DNA of 9,844 nt, taken from the NCBI GenBank assembly GCA_035356975.1, contig DAORGW010000032.1, positions 1-9,844 on the forward strand, given 5' to 3'. The translations under genes and the position numbers were made by a program. Below, in pieces: positions 5,436 to 9,844 of this stretch. Position 1 is the stretch's first letter; each line of letters begins with the position of its first letter. The DNA is from STF1-138 sp035356975. GTDB taxonomy: Bacteria; Patescibacteriota; Patescibacteriia; UBA1558; S5-K13. The notes under the pieces are model-generated. The model was not told the origin of the DNA. It saw only the letters and a program-made list of their open reading frames with translations, and did no database searches.

Positions 5436-5699
5436 TTAGAATGAGCACCTGTTGTGTATCGCACTAAAATACTTACCCCATCCATTACCACTTTTTGGCA
5501 ATTTTCTTTTATCAACTTTGCTACCATCACTCCATAATATATCTTTGCCATCGAATTTAATATACTGGTTTCCTCTAAAAGAGTAATGCCTTATGAGTGA
5601 ATAATGTTTTTTGCAATTTTCTAATGCTTCTTTTGTATTATAAAAAATACATTCATTTGTATTTTGTATTTGTGGATTGAAAAATCTTTCTATAAACAT
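5436..5699 (-). CDS. Hypothetical protein, 87 aa, possibly frameshifted near its end
   Basis: The open frame extends upstream to 5741 inside the preceding gene; ATG 5699 is chosen because it falls 10 bases after that gene's stop and carries the usual AAAATTATG leader. The protein begins MFIERFFNPQ, has a helix (TKEALENCKKHYSLIRHY), then a strand-rich part with YIKFDGKDILWSDG and KRKLPKSGNGWG. In the sequenced frame it ends GKYFSAIHNRCSF. If one G of the G4 run at 5476-5479 is removed, it instead continues as SILVRYTTGAHSKFTHIIKI and stops at 5411-5413, ending with the same HIIKI tail as the neighbouring gene. The second ending looks more protein-like (alternating beta strands), so the annotated C-terminus is uncertain. 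Family unrecognised. Confidence 0.6.
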   Translation of the reverse strand: MFIERFFNPQIQNTNECIFYNTKEALENCKKHYSLIRHYSFRGNQYIKFDGKDILWSDGSKVDKRKLPKSGNGWGKYFSAIHNRCSF

Positions 5700-5708
5700 A
5701 ATTTTATT

Positions 5709-5729
5709 TTTAAATTTTAATAATATGTG
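5709..5729 (-). repeat. 21-base direct repeat, copy 2 (3' end of the primase-like gene)
   Basis: Identical over 21 bases to 5410-5430 and in the same orientation, 299 bases apart. This copy spans the last codons and TAA of the 226-residue gene. A further similar A/T-rich leader and an ATG follow in both places, so the homology marks equivalent gene-to-gene junctions rather than a regulatory box inside a spacer. Confidence 0.75.
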
Positions 5730-6390
5730 GCACAAATCCACCTTGTGCGCATCCTACCATAGGAATTAAATTATCACCTTTAACATCACAACCTTCAATT
5801 TTTGAAATTGATTGATACCAAGAGTTTTTAAATTTAGAATCAATTAAATCTAACTTAACGAGTAAATGAAAACCACCTCTTGTCTTTAAGATAACGAGAG
5901 CATTGAAATTAATCTTACCCTGTAATTGTTCTAATACTTCTGTATATTCTATGCCATCAAAATCAAAATCCATAAAATGTTTCGTACCTGTTGATTCTTG
6001 TATTTGACTTAATACTTCACTATGAGGATTATACCCTCTATAATCTTCTGTGATTAAGTCTGCAAATTTCTTTAGTGAGTTTTTTGTCGCTTTAATTAAA
6101 TCTCTTGGATTAACAGAAATATAAAGAGCTAATGCTTCTTGAGGAATAGGGTTGCCTTTATCTTGGTATGCACCAATCTCAACTTCTAATTGTTTTACTT
6201 TTTGATAAATATAATCTTTAGAAGAAGTTAATCTCTTTAATTGTGCCTTAGAAGATAATTGTGTTCTATCCTCTAGGTATTTATTTCTACCTAAGAGAGT
6301 AATATAGTATTGTTCATTGTGTTTACAATCGGGTAACCAAGCAATAAAATCTCTAAATAATTTTTCATCCTGTATTATTTTATAGTTCAT
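5710..6390 (-). CDS. Primase-like protein with archaeo-eukaryotic primase (AEP) style motifs, 226 aa
   Basis: Three motifs in the C-terminal half fit the catalytic core of AEP/PrimPol-type primases: FMDFDFDG (139-146, motif I hDhD with candidate metal ligands Asp141, Asp143, Asp145), TRGGFHLLV (170-178, motif II sxH-like with His175), and a conserved-looking NLIPMVGCAQGGFVP near the end (207-221) where motif III would lie. AEP enzymes make primers or extend DNA/RNA at replication forks. The N-terminal 110 residues are mainly helical (QYYITLLGRNKY; SSKAQLKRLTSSKDYIYQKV) with an ALALYISVNPRD segment. The protein is small for a replicative primase and has no helicase or zinc-finger part, so another nucleotidyltransferase-like role is possible. 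It starts 2 bases after the stop of the 59-residue first gene of the P2 unit. The motif reading is by eye; moderate confidence in the fold, low in the activity. Confidence 0.7.
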   Translation of the reverse strand: MNYKIIQDEKLFRDFIAWLPDCKHNEQYYITLLGRNKYLEDRTQLSSKAQLKRLTSSKDYIYQKVKQLEVEIGAYQDKGNPIPQEALALYISVNPRDLIKATKNSLKKFADLITEDYRGYNPHSEVLSQIQESTGTKHFMDFDFDGIEYTEVLEQLQGKINFNALVILKTRGGFHLLVKLDLIDSKFKNSWYQSISKIEGCDVKGDNLIPMVGCAQGGFVPHIIKI

Positions 6391-6392
6391 GA

Positions 6393-6572
6393 TTAAGCAG
6401 GAATAAATGTTCGATGTTTAGCATTTTGGTCTTTATCAAACCAAATACCATTTGTAATATTATTACCTCCCAATTTAATGTTTACCGCATTTGGATATTT
6501 TTCTTTCACAATTTTTTTTAATTGACTGGTTGTTAACCTTTTTATTTTATCTTGTTTTGATATATAATTCAT
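6393..6572 (-). CDS. Small basic protein, 59 aa; first gene of the P2 unit
   Basis: A short open frame from ATG 6572 to TAA 6393-6395. The start carries the same AAAACAACAAG leader as the other promoter-proximal genes and lies 29 bases below the P2 -7 box, which makes it a convincing gene despite its size. The N-terminal half is basic and helical (KQDKIKRLTTSQLKKIVKEK) and the C-terminal half has NIKLGGNNITNGIWFDKD and ends HRTFIPA. It may be a small DNA- or protein-binding factor, but no motif proves it. Its stop is 2 bases from the start of the primase-like gene, so the two are probably translated together. Confidence 0.68.
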   Translation of the reverse strand: MNYISKQDKIKRLTTSQLKKIVKEKYPNAVNIKLGGNNITNGIWFDKDQNAKHRTFIPA

Positions 6573-6601
6573 CTTGTTGTTTTTTGTTGTTAATTATAGT
6601 G

Positions 6602-6633
6602 TAAATATACAACAATAAAACAAGAAAAACAAA
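6602..6633 (-). promoter_or_regulatory. Bacteroidetes-type promoter P2
   Basis: On the minus strand TTTG (6633-6630), a 20-base spacer, then TATATTTA (6609-6602). The -7 box differs from TAnnTTTG only in the last base. The flanks match P3 closely (TTTGTTTTT after the -33 box, TTGTTG just before the -7 box, TATAATTAA after it). It lies in an 87-base gap between the end of the P3 unit and the 59-residue gene and should drive 6572 to 3367. Confidence 0.72.
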
Positions 6634-6659
6634 CCTATAACTCTTTATAAATCAACAGA

Positions 6660-6839
6660 TTAAAAATTATATTTATTTCGGCTTTCAAGAAATCTAAGTA
6701 TCTTTTTCAATAAAAAAAATCTATGATACCATTTCATGCTAGCTATTTCTAATATAAATTGTTCTGCCTCCATATATCTCTCAGAACAATCTTCAGTTTT
6801 TTTCATTAACCAATTAAGGTCGTTTTTTGTGTATTCCAT
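6660..6839 (-). CDS. Small hypothetical protein, 59 aa
   Basis: Open from ATG 6839 to TAA 6660-6662. The sequence MEYTKNDLNWLMKKTEDC begins with an acidic/polar helix, passes through RYMEAEQFILEIASMKWY, and ends in a basic hydrophobic helix (HRFFLLKKILRFLESRNKY). This is an all-helical, possibly dimeric or membrane-surface protein. It contains an intact in-frame T8 run (A8 on the plus strand, 6712-6719), useful as a control for the frameshifted genes. It is the last gene of the P3 unit; its stop lies 27 bases upstream of the P2 -33 box. I do not recognise the family. Confidence 0.6.
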   Translation of the reverse strand: MEYTKNDLNWLMKKTEDCSERYMEAEQFILEIASMKWYHRFFLLKKILRFLESRNKYNF

Positions 6840-6951
6840 TTAACTATGAATTTTTTTGTTAAACATTAAATTTCAGATTTATGTATTATTCTTTCTTTTT
6901 CAAGTTTTCTCTTATTTATATTTTGTTGTTTATTATAATAATCTGATATCG

Positions 6952-7200
6952 CTATACTGCACCACTTTTTACATCAGCAATTTCATAATATTCTTTTTGG
7001 TTATCATATCCAAATACATAATCGTGCGTCCACTCATTAATATAAAATTTGAACCAAAGGAATTTTACTGATTTTTTTTTACTAATAATTAAATGATAAG
7101 ATGTTATAAATCTTATATATTCAGAAGTAATATAAGCTGAGTATTTTACTCCCTCAATCTCCGTTTTAAATGTATTACCTAATCTTATTTTTTCTTGCAT
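6952..7200 (-). CDS. Hypothetical protein, 82 aa, possibly longer after a one-base shift
   Basis: Begins MQEKIRLGNTFKTEIEGVKY and continues with strand-like, aromatic segments (AYITSEYIRFITSYHLIIS; FLWFKFYINEWTHDYVFGYD), so a beta-rich fold is likely. It keeps an A9 run (T9 at 7072-7080) in frame as KKK. The sequenced frame ends ADVKSGAV with a TAG at 6952-6954. One base added at the A5 run (6966-6970) would instead continue as KKWCSIAISDYYNKQQNINK and a Lys/Glu-rich helix to a stop at 6866-6868, filling the otherwise unexplained 110-base gap before the next gene and ending in a TAATG. The extension is plausible but unproven. The family is unrecognised. Confidence 0.62.
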   Translation of the reverse strand: MQEKIRLGNTFKTEIEGVKYSAYITSEYIRFITSYHLIISKKKSVKFLWFKFYINEWTHDYVFGYDNQKEYYEIADVKSGAV

Positions 7201-7224
7201 AAATTTAAAATTCCATTGACAAGT

Positions 7225-7481
7225 TTATAGACTGCCTAATACCTCGTCTATAAACTTTGAGTCTATTTCATCTTGCTTTTTTGATGCTTTATGGACAATT
7301 TCAAACCCAACTACCTTATCAGATTTTTTTTATTAATAAAATCTTCTAACTTTTGATAACTATCTGAATTTGAATAAATATGAATATTCTTATCATTTCT
7401 CCAATCATTATCGATTTTCAATTTCACAATAAATCTATGGGTGTAGCCTTCAAATTGTTCTTTAAAATACTTTGTTTCCAT
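7225..7481 (-). CDS. Frameshifted small protein, two frames joined at an A8 run (85 aa if restored)
   Basis: From ATG 7481 the frame reads METKYFKEQFEGYTHRFIVK, continues through a strand and helix (IHIYSNSDSYQKLEDFINKK) and hits TAG at 7311-7313. The -1 frame is open from the A8 run (T8 at 7324-7331) and gives KSDKVVGFEIVHKASKKQDE, ending with IDSKFIDEVLGSL and TAA at 7225-7227. Joined at the run, the halves make one alpha/beta protein whose second strand (KVVGFEIVHKA) completes the first part. Adding one A (nine in total), or a -1 slip on A AAA AAT, restores it. The neighbour 6952-7200 retains nine A's in a similar run. No function is recognised. It sits between the exonuclease and a small orphan in the P3 unit. 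Confidence 0.6.
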
Positions 7482-7501
7482 TTTATTTATTTTTGTGCAA
7501 T

Positions 7502-8257
7502 TTAATTATATATTTTTAGGAATAATTCTATCGTTGCCTTAACATCTTTTTCACAATATTCTATCACATCTTCTTTTTTAACAATCCCTTTCATATACAA
7601 ATTTGAAACTTCATAATTTGCAAATTTATCTTTAGAAGATTTTATACCTAAAGATTCACACATCAAATCTAACGAGACCATATTTCTCATTCCTCCTCTA
7701 TAATCTTCTCCTAAATCAAGCATATTAATTTCCCAAGGTTTCTTTCCTAATATTTTTAATTGGCCAGGAAGTGTTAAGCCATATTCTATTGATTTACGAA
7801 ATAAATAAGGAGCATCGAATCCTTTGATATTTACACCACATAAAATATAATGAGGGTTATCATATAAGAATTGAAAAAATTTAGTAATCATATCCAACTC
7901 AGTTCCGCCGGGTATGGTTTTAATTTCAGTAGCATTGTTTGCTTTTATTAACCCAATTGATATAACTAATATTTGACCGAACTCTGGGTGTAGAGGAGAA
8001 TACTTATTCCAAATATATTCATGACTTAAATCTACACCTTCTGAAAATTCTTGCCTAATTTCTAAGTCTAGTTCTATAGATTTCTTATTAGATTGGAATT
8101 TTAGCTCATTATCTACATTATTGAAATGTTGTTTCTCAAGCCAGATTTTTTTTAATTCAATAGGTAAATCTTCCCACTTACATCTTGGGATTGTCTCTAT
8201 ATCAAAAAATAATTCCTTTGGTTGTTTTGCTATACTCATCTTATTTAATTTAGTCAT
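7502..8257 (-). CDS. DEDDy 3'-5' exonuclease related to the PolB exonuclease domain, 251 aa
   Basis: The three exonuclease motifs of the DnaQ-like/RNase H fold are present in order: ExoI FFDIETIP (17-24; Asp19, Glu21), ExoII CGVNIKGFDAPYL (140-152; Asn143, Asp148), and ExoIII YCEKD (234-238; Tyr234, Asp238), with Tyr-X3-Asp marking the DEDDy class. The strand FGQILVISIGL (93-103) is the usual second strand of the core. The family ('predicted 3'-5' exonuclease related to PolB') removes nucleotides from DNA 3' ends and uses two Mg2+ ions; no polymerase domain follows, so it is a stand-alone nuclease for DNA repair, recombination or degradation. ATG 8257 overlaps the previous gene by 8 bases; ATG 8239 (MSIAKQPKELFF), preceded by AATTAAATAAG, is an equally good start that loses only six residues. 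Family call is strong. Confidence 0.88.
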   Translation of the reverse strand: MTKLNKMSIAKQPKELFFDIETIPRCKWEDLPIELKKIWLEKQHFNNVDNELKFQSNKKSIELDLEIRQEFSEGVDLSHEYIWNKYSPLHPEFGQILVISIGLIKANNATEIKTIPGGTELDMITKFFQFLYDNPHYILCGVNIKGFDAPYLFRKSIEYGLTLPGQLKILGKKPWEINMLDLGEDYRGGMRNMVSLDLMCESLGIKSSKDKFANYEVSNLYMKGIVKKEDVIEYCEKDVKATIELFLKIYN

Positions 8258-8504
8258 TTACAATTAATAATTTAATCCCATCATGTGATTCATAACGCCA
8301 TCCATAAACATCTTCTTGAGAGCTGTCCATATCGGCATTTTTAAACTTGAATAATCTAAAATTTCCTGTCTTGTGATTATTTAATTTTATTTGTGTATTT
8401 TTTCCTACTTTAACAGTTGGTAAATCAGATATTTCAGCAGAAAAACAATTTGTATTTTTATTGTAAGAGAAATCATTTATGTATAATGATGTAATTGTCA
8501 CCAT
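8250..8504 (-). CDS. Hypothetical beta-rich protein, 84 aa
   Basis: Begins MVTITSLYINDFSYN, then FSAEISDLPTVKVG, QIKLNNHKTGNFRLFKF and WRYESHDGIKLLIVND. Repeated alternation of hydrophobic and polar residues with Asn/Asp/Gly turns indicates a small beta sandwich or barrel. There are no membrane segments or catalytic motifs. It begins one base after the stop of the first gene in the P3 unit and overlaps the exonuclease start by 8 bases if the longer exonuclease start is used. The 'GWRYESxDG' ending gives a feeling of a conserved Bacteroidetes family, which I cannot verify. Function unknown. Confidence 0.65.
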   Translation of the reverse strand: MVTITSLYINDFSYNKNTNCFSAEISDLPTVKVGKNTQIKLNNHKTGNFRLFKFKNADMDSSQEDVYGWRYESHDGIKLLIVND

Positions 8505-8505
8505 G

Positions 8506-8820
8506 TTATTGAATTTTAGTTGTTAATAAAAAACTTCCACAACAATTATAAACATCAATACCAACATAATTACCTTCTACAAAAGGTGTAAAATAGTTTC
8601 TAGAACCGCCTACTACCCAAACACCTTGTATGCCTAAAGTGTTTTCTAAATTTGAATCTGTAAGAGTAATTGGGCTAAAATCCTCTCTTATAATTTCTAT
8701 TCCGTCAGTCATTCCTGAAAAATCACTTTTTCTTTTCAAAAACAAATTTTGTTTATTCTCTCTAATAAACTTCTTTAATGTTGCTAAAGTAATTTTAGGT
8801 TGTCTCTTAATTGTTTTCAT
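8506..8820 (-). CDS. Hypothetical protein, 104 aa; first gene of the P3 unit
   Basis: The frame is open eight codons further upstream, but ATG 8820 is preferred: it lies 21 bases below the P3 -7 box and follows the AAAATAACAAG leader that also precedes the first genes of P1 and P2. The N-terminus is basic and helical (MKTIKRQPKITLATLKKFIR), followed by KSDFSGMTDGIE, a polar middle, and a C-terminal beta/aromatic part (GIQGVWVVGGSRNYFTPF; YVGIDVYNCCGSFLLTT) with adjacent cysteines. It could be a small regulator or replication accessory protein, but no defining motif is seen. Being promoter-proximal, it should be well expressed. Confidence 0.72.
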   Translation of the reverse strand: MKTIKRQPKITLATLKKFIRENKQNLFLKRKSDFSGMTDGIEIIREDFSPITLTDSNLENTLGIQGVWVVGGSRNYFTPFVEGNYVGIDVYNCCGSFLLTTKIQ

Positions 8821-8841
8821 CTTGTTATTTTTAATTATATA

Positions 8842-8873
8842 CAAATATACAACAAATAAGATAAAAAAACAAA
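8842..8873 (-). promoter_or_regulatory. Bacteroidetes-type promoter P3
   Basis: On the minus strand TTTG (8873-8870), a 20-base spacer and TATATTTG (8849-8842) give an exact match to TTTG-N20-TAnnTTTG. The -7 box is preceded by TTGTTG and followed by TATAATTAA, as at P2. The leader to ATG 8820 is 21 bases and ends AATAACAAG. It should drive the exonuclease-containing unit from 8820 to 6660. Confidence 0.77.
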
Positions 8874-8899
8874 CTTATAAAATATTGATAATAAACTGA

Positions 8900-9112
8900 T
8901 TATGTATTTATGCTTTCAGAATATTCTAATTCAGACATACCATCTATAAAAGCTAATTTAGCATCAGTTAAATTAATGTAGAGGAATATATCGTATGCAT
9001 TTTTTAATTTACCAGATTTTATCTCGCAAACTCTGTATAACCATTGGTGAAAATTTTGTTTATTCAATGTTGCTTCAATTAATGTATTTTTTAATTTTGT
9101 TTTTTATATCAT
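8900..9112 (-). pseudogene. Small gene with nonsense codon near its start, about 70 aa
   Basis: A clear open frame ends at TAA 8900-8902 and reads back through FHQWLYRVCEIKSGKLKNAY, IFLYINLTD and LAFIDGMSELEYSE, a well-mixed helical protein unlike chance sequence. In the same frame the only upstream ATG (9110-9112) is followed by ATA and then TAA (9104-9106). With that one codon changed the gene would read as an uninterrupted 70-residue protein. Without it, translation would need a rare start such as TTG 9067, giving 55 residues. A second ATG at 9138, 5 bases after the upstream gene's stop, reads only MSDRNHI before a stop in another frame, hinting at more than one lesion. No family is recognised. 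It ends 27 bases before the P3 -33 box. Confidence 0.45.
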
Positions 9113-9143
9113 TGCTATATATGATTTCTATCAGACATTATTG

Positions 9144-9485
9144 CTACTTTGTTATAAAAAAATCATAACCTATATAAGGCAAAGAAGCTATAAATTTTGT
9201 ACCTTTTGGTACATTCCATTTTTTTATTAATCTTTTTACAGCTTTAAGAGAATAAGCATCATTAAAACCATAGTGACTCATTCCATAATATGCAGATGTA
9301 TTTCCCTTTTCTCCCCATTCTCCTGTCATTGTATTGAACCATAAAAAAGGTTCTTCTGTCTTTATAATAGGCTCAATCCAAAATGGTCTTTTCATTCTTC
9401 TTTTACTCCCATCTAAATTTTCGGAATGAATTGTTACACTTTTAAAAAATCTTTGTCCTCTTGGTTTACTTGAAGTAAATTTCAT
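9144..9485 (-). CDS. Hypothetical protein, 113 aa
   Basis: The frame can be extended to a GTG at 9530, but ATG 9485 (MKFTSSKPRGQRFFKS) is preferred because the added 15 residues are low-complexity, Asn/Lys/Phe-rich and start on GTG. The protein has a basic N-terminus (SKPRGQRFFKS), aromatic strands (FWIEPIIKTEEPFLWFNTMT), a GEWGEKGNTSAYYGMSHYG segment and a basic helix (LKAVKRLIKKWNVPKG) before a final FIASLPYIGYDFF. There is no membrane helix and no known catalytic motif. Its TAG is followed after 5 bases by an ATG for the broken gene downstream. It belongs to a unit that starts beyond the right part of the window. Function unknown. Confidence 0.68.
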   Translation of the reverse strand: MKFTSSKPRGQRFFKSVTIHSENLDGSKRRMKRPFWIEPIIKTEEPFLWFNTMTGEWGEKGNTSAYYGMSHYGFNDAYSLKAVKRLIKKWNVPKGTKFIASLPYIGYDFFITK

Positions 9486-9614
9486 ATTATATTTTGTTTT
9501 AAATACCAAAAAATTCGTTTCTTTAAGCACTTAACAGAAGTATATCTAAGAAATGTCACAAGATAAACGACGGTTAATGCTTTTTGTTTTTACATTTTTA
9601 TAATCTATTGAAAA
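9486..9614. other. Non-coding gap with no supported feature
   Basis: About 130 A/T-rich bases between the broken region to the right and the 113-residue gene. I see no open frame of length, no tRNA-like cloverleaf, no strong hairpin followed by T's, and no full TTG-N20-TAnnTTTG promoter match on either strand. Confidence 0.4.
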
Positions 9615-9793
9615 TTAACGTTCTTTCGTACCTCCAATTTCATGAAGAAATATTTTTGGGTTTTCAAACCATTGAATAATTTGTTCAACAGTAAACCATC
9701 CATAAGTGCCTATTCCCTCCAATACCTGCGTATAAGTTAAGTATGTTCATTTTCCCACTCTTGCTTTTCTTTTATTTTTTCTATAATTCCCAT
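9615..9793 (-). pseudogene. Broken gene region holding a DNA-methyltransferase-like N-terminus and an overlapping second frame
   Basis: Two frames overlap here. ATG 9750 begins MNILNLYAGIGGNRHLW, a very good match to the N-terminus and SAM-binding motif I of phage-type DNA methyltransferases (LNLYAGIGGNRxLW), but the frame stops after 21 codons (9685-9687). A second frame starts at ATG 9793 (MGIIEKIKEKQEWENEHT, 18 codons, then stop); its -1 continuation is open to 9615-9617 and reads LEGIGTYGWFTVEQIIQWFE and NPKIFLHEIGG. One added A would fuse that second frame into a 59-residue protein. So the region is either a methyltransferase start cut off by recombination, or a frameshifted small gene whose shadow happens to resemble motif I. 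The length and position of the motif match make the first more likely. Nothing here can be a working methyltransferase. Confidence 0.45.
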
Positions 9794-9807
9794 TGTTATT
9801 ATTTTAG

Positions 9808-9844
9808 TTATTTTATATTTATTTTTATATAGTAGCGCATATAA
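9808..9844 (-). CDS. Possible 3' end of an upstream gene, cut by the right edge
   Basis: A frame open from the edge reads YMRYYIKINIK and stops at 9808-9810, 14 bases before ATG 9793, a spacing like that of other junctions here. With only 12 codons visible this may be chance; another frame is also open to the edge. Confidence 0.2.
   Translation of the reverse strand, partial: YMRYYIKINIK

Noticed and set aside
6573..6659. Search for a terminator between the P3 and P2 units
   Set aside because: No stable GC-containing stem followed by T's; only weak A/T pairing. The same holds for 3331-3366 and 8874-8899.
6856..7071. Plus-strand open frame of 71 codons
   Set aside because: It lies opposite the 6952-7200 gene and its gap, has low-complexity Phe/Ile/Tyr composition typical of reverse-strand AT-rich DNA, and has no promoter or leader.
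8630..8899. Plus-strand open frame of 89 codons
   Set aside because: Mirror of the 8506-8820 gene and P3; the minus-strand gene has a promoter, shared leader and normal composition.
6952..9146. Stop-codon reassignment (TAG read through) as an explanation for the broken genes
   Set aside because: Reading through the TAGs at 6952 and 7311 does not rejoin the coherent frames, and 9144 and 3367 end normally on TAG; one-base shifts explain the data better.
1..9844. CRISPR array, tRNA genes, insertion sequences
   Set aside because: No spaced repeats, cloverleaf-like sequence, terminal inverted repeats or transposase motifs were seen.

Overview
The window is a very AT-rich stretch (GC well under 30 % by eye) in which every supportable gene lies on the minus strand. 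Genes are small, packed head to tail, and separated by a few bases or overlapping at TAATG and ATGA junctions. There is no Shine-Dalgarno signal. Three intergenic gaps carry a Bacteroidetes-type promoter (TTG, 20 bases, TATATTTG/A). Together with the gene types (lambda-type phosphatase, DEDDy exonuclease, primase-like protein, macro-domain protein, many tiny orphans), this fits the early or accessory region of a phage or phage-like element of a Bacteroidetes (Flavobacteria-like) host. No structural, portal, terminase or integrase gene is present, so 'phage' is an inference; a plasmid or integrative element is not excluded.

Transcription runs from right to left, and the promoters define units. 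The right edge (about 9844-8900) is the tail of an upstream unit. It holds a broken stretch beginning with a DNA-methyltransferase-like N-terminus (MNILNLYAGIGGNR), an orphan gene (9144-9485) and a short gene with a nonsense codon near its start (8900-9112). Promoter P3 (8842-8873) drives 8820 down to 6660: two orphans, a PolB-type DEDDy 3'-5' exonuclease, and three small genes, one clearly frameshifted. Promoter P2 (6602-6633) drives 6572 down to 3367: a 59-residue protein, a primase-like (AEP-motif) protein, small orphans, a cluster of three small membrane or hydrophobic proteins, and a lambda-type protein phosphatase. Promoter P1 (3300-3330) drives 3278 down to the left edge: a phage-type orphan beginning MGVDTK, three small orphans, a macro-domain protein translationally coupled to a PRPP-synthetase-like enzyme, two small genes and the start of a HAD hydrolase.

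The most functionally suggestive module is the macro-domain/PRPP-synthetase-like pair at 693-2062. Both families act on ADP-ribose- or PRPP-type metabolites, so the pair is a candidate for NAD+/ADP-ribose metabolism or for resisting NAD+-depleting or ADP-ribose-signalling host defence. The partner transferase needed for NAD+ rebuilding is not visible here and could lie beyond the left edge.

A second theme is broken reading frames. Two small genes (4957-5201 and 7225-7481) are each interrupted at an A8 run where nine A's would restore one continuous protein. Two more (5411-5699 and 6866-7200) have plausible longer forms after a one-base shift. These could be homopolymer errors in the assembly, natural decay, or slippage-dependent expression; the sequence alone cannot decide.
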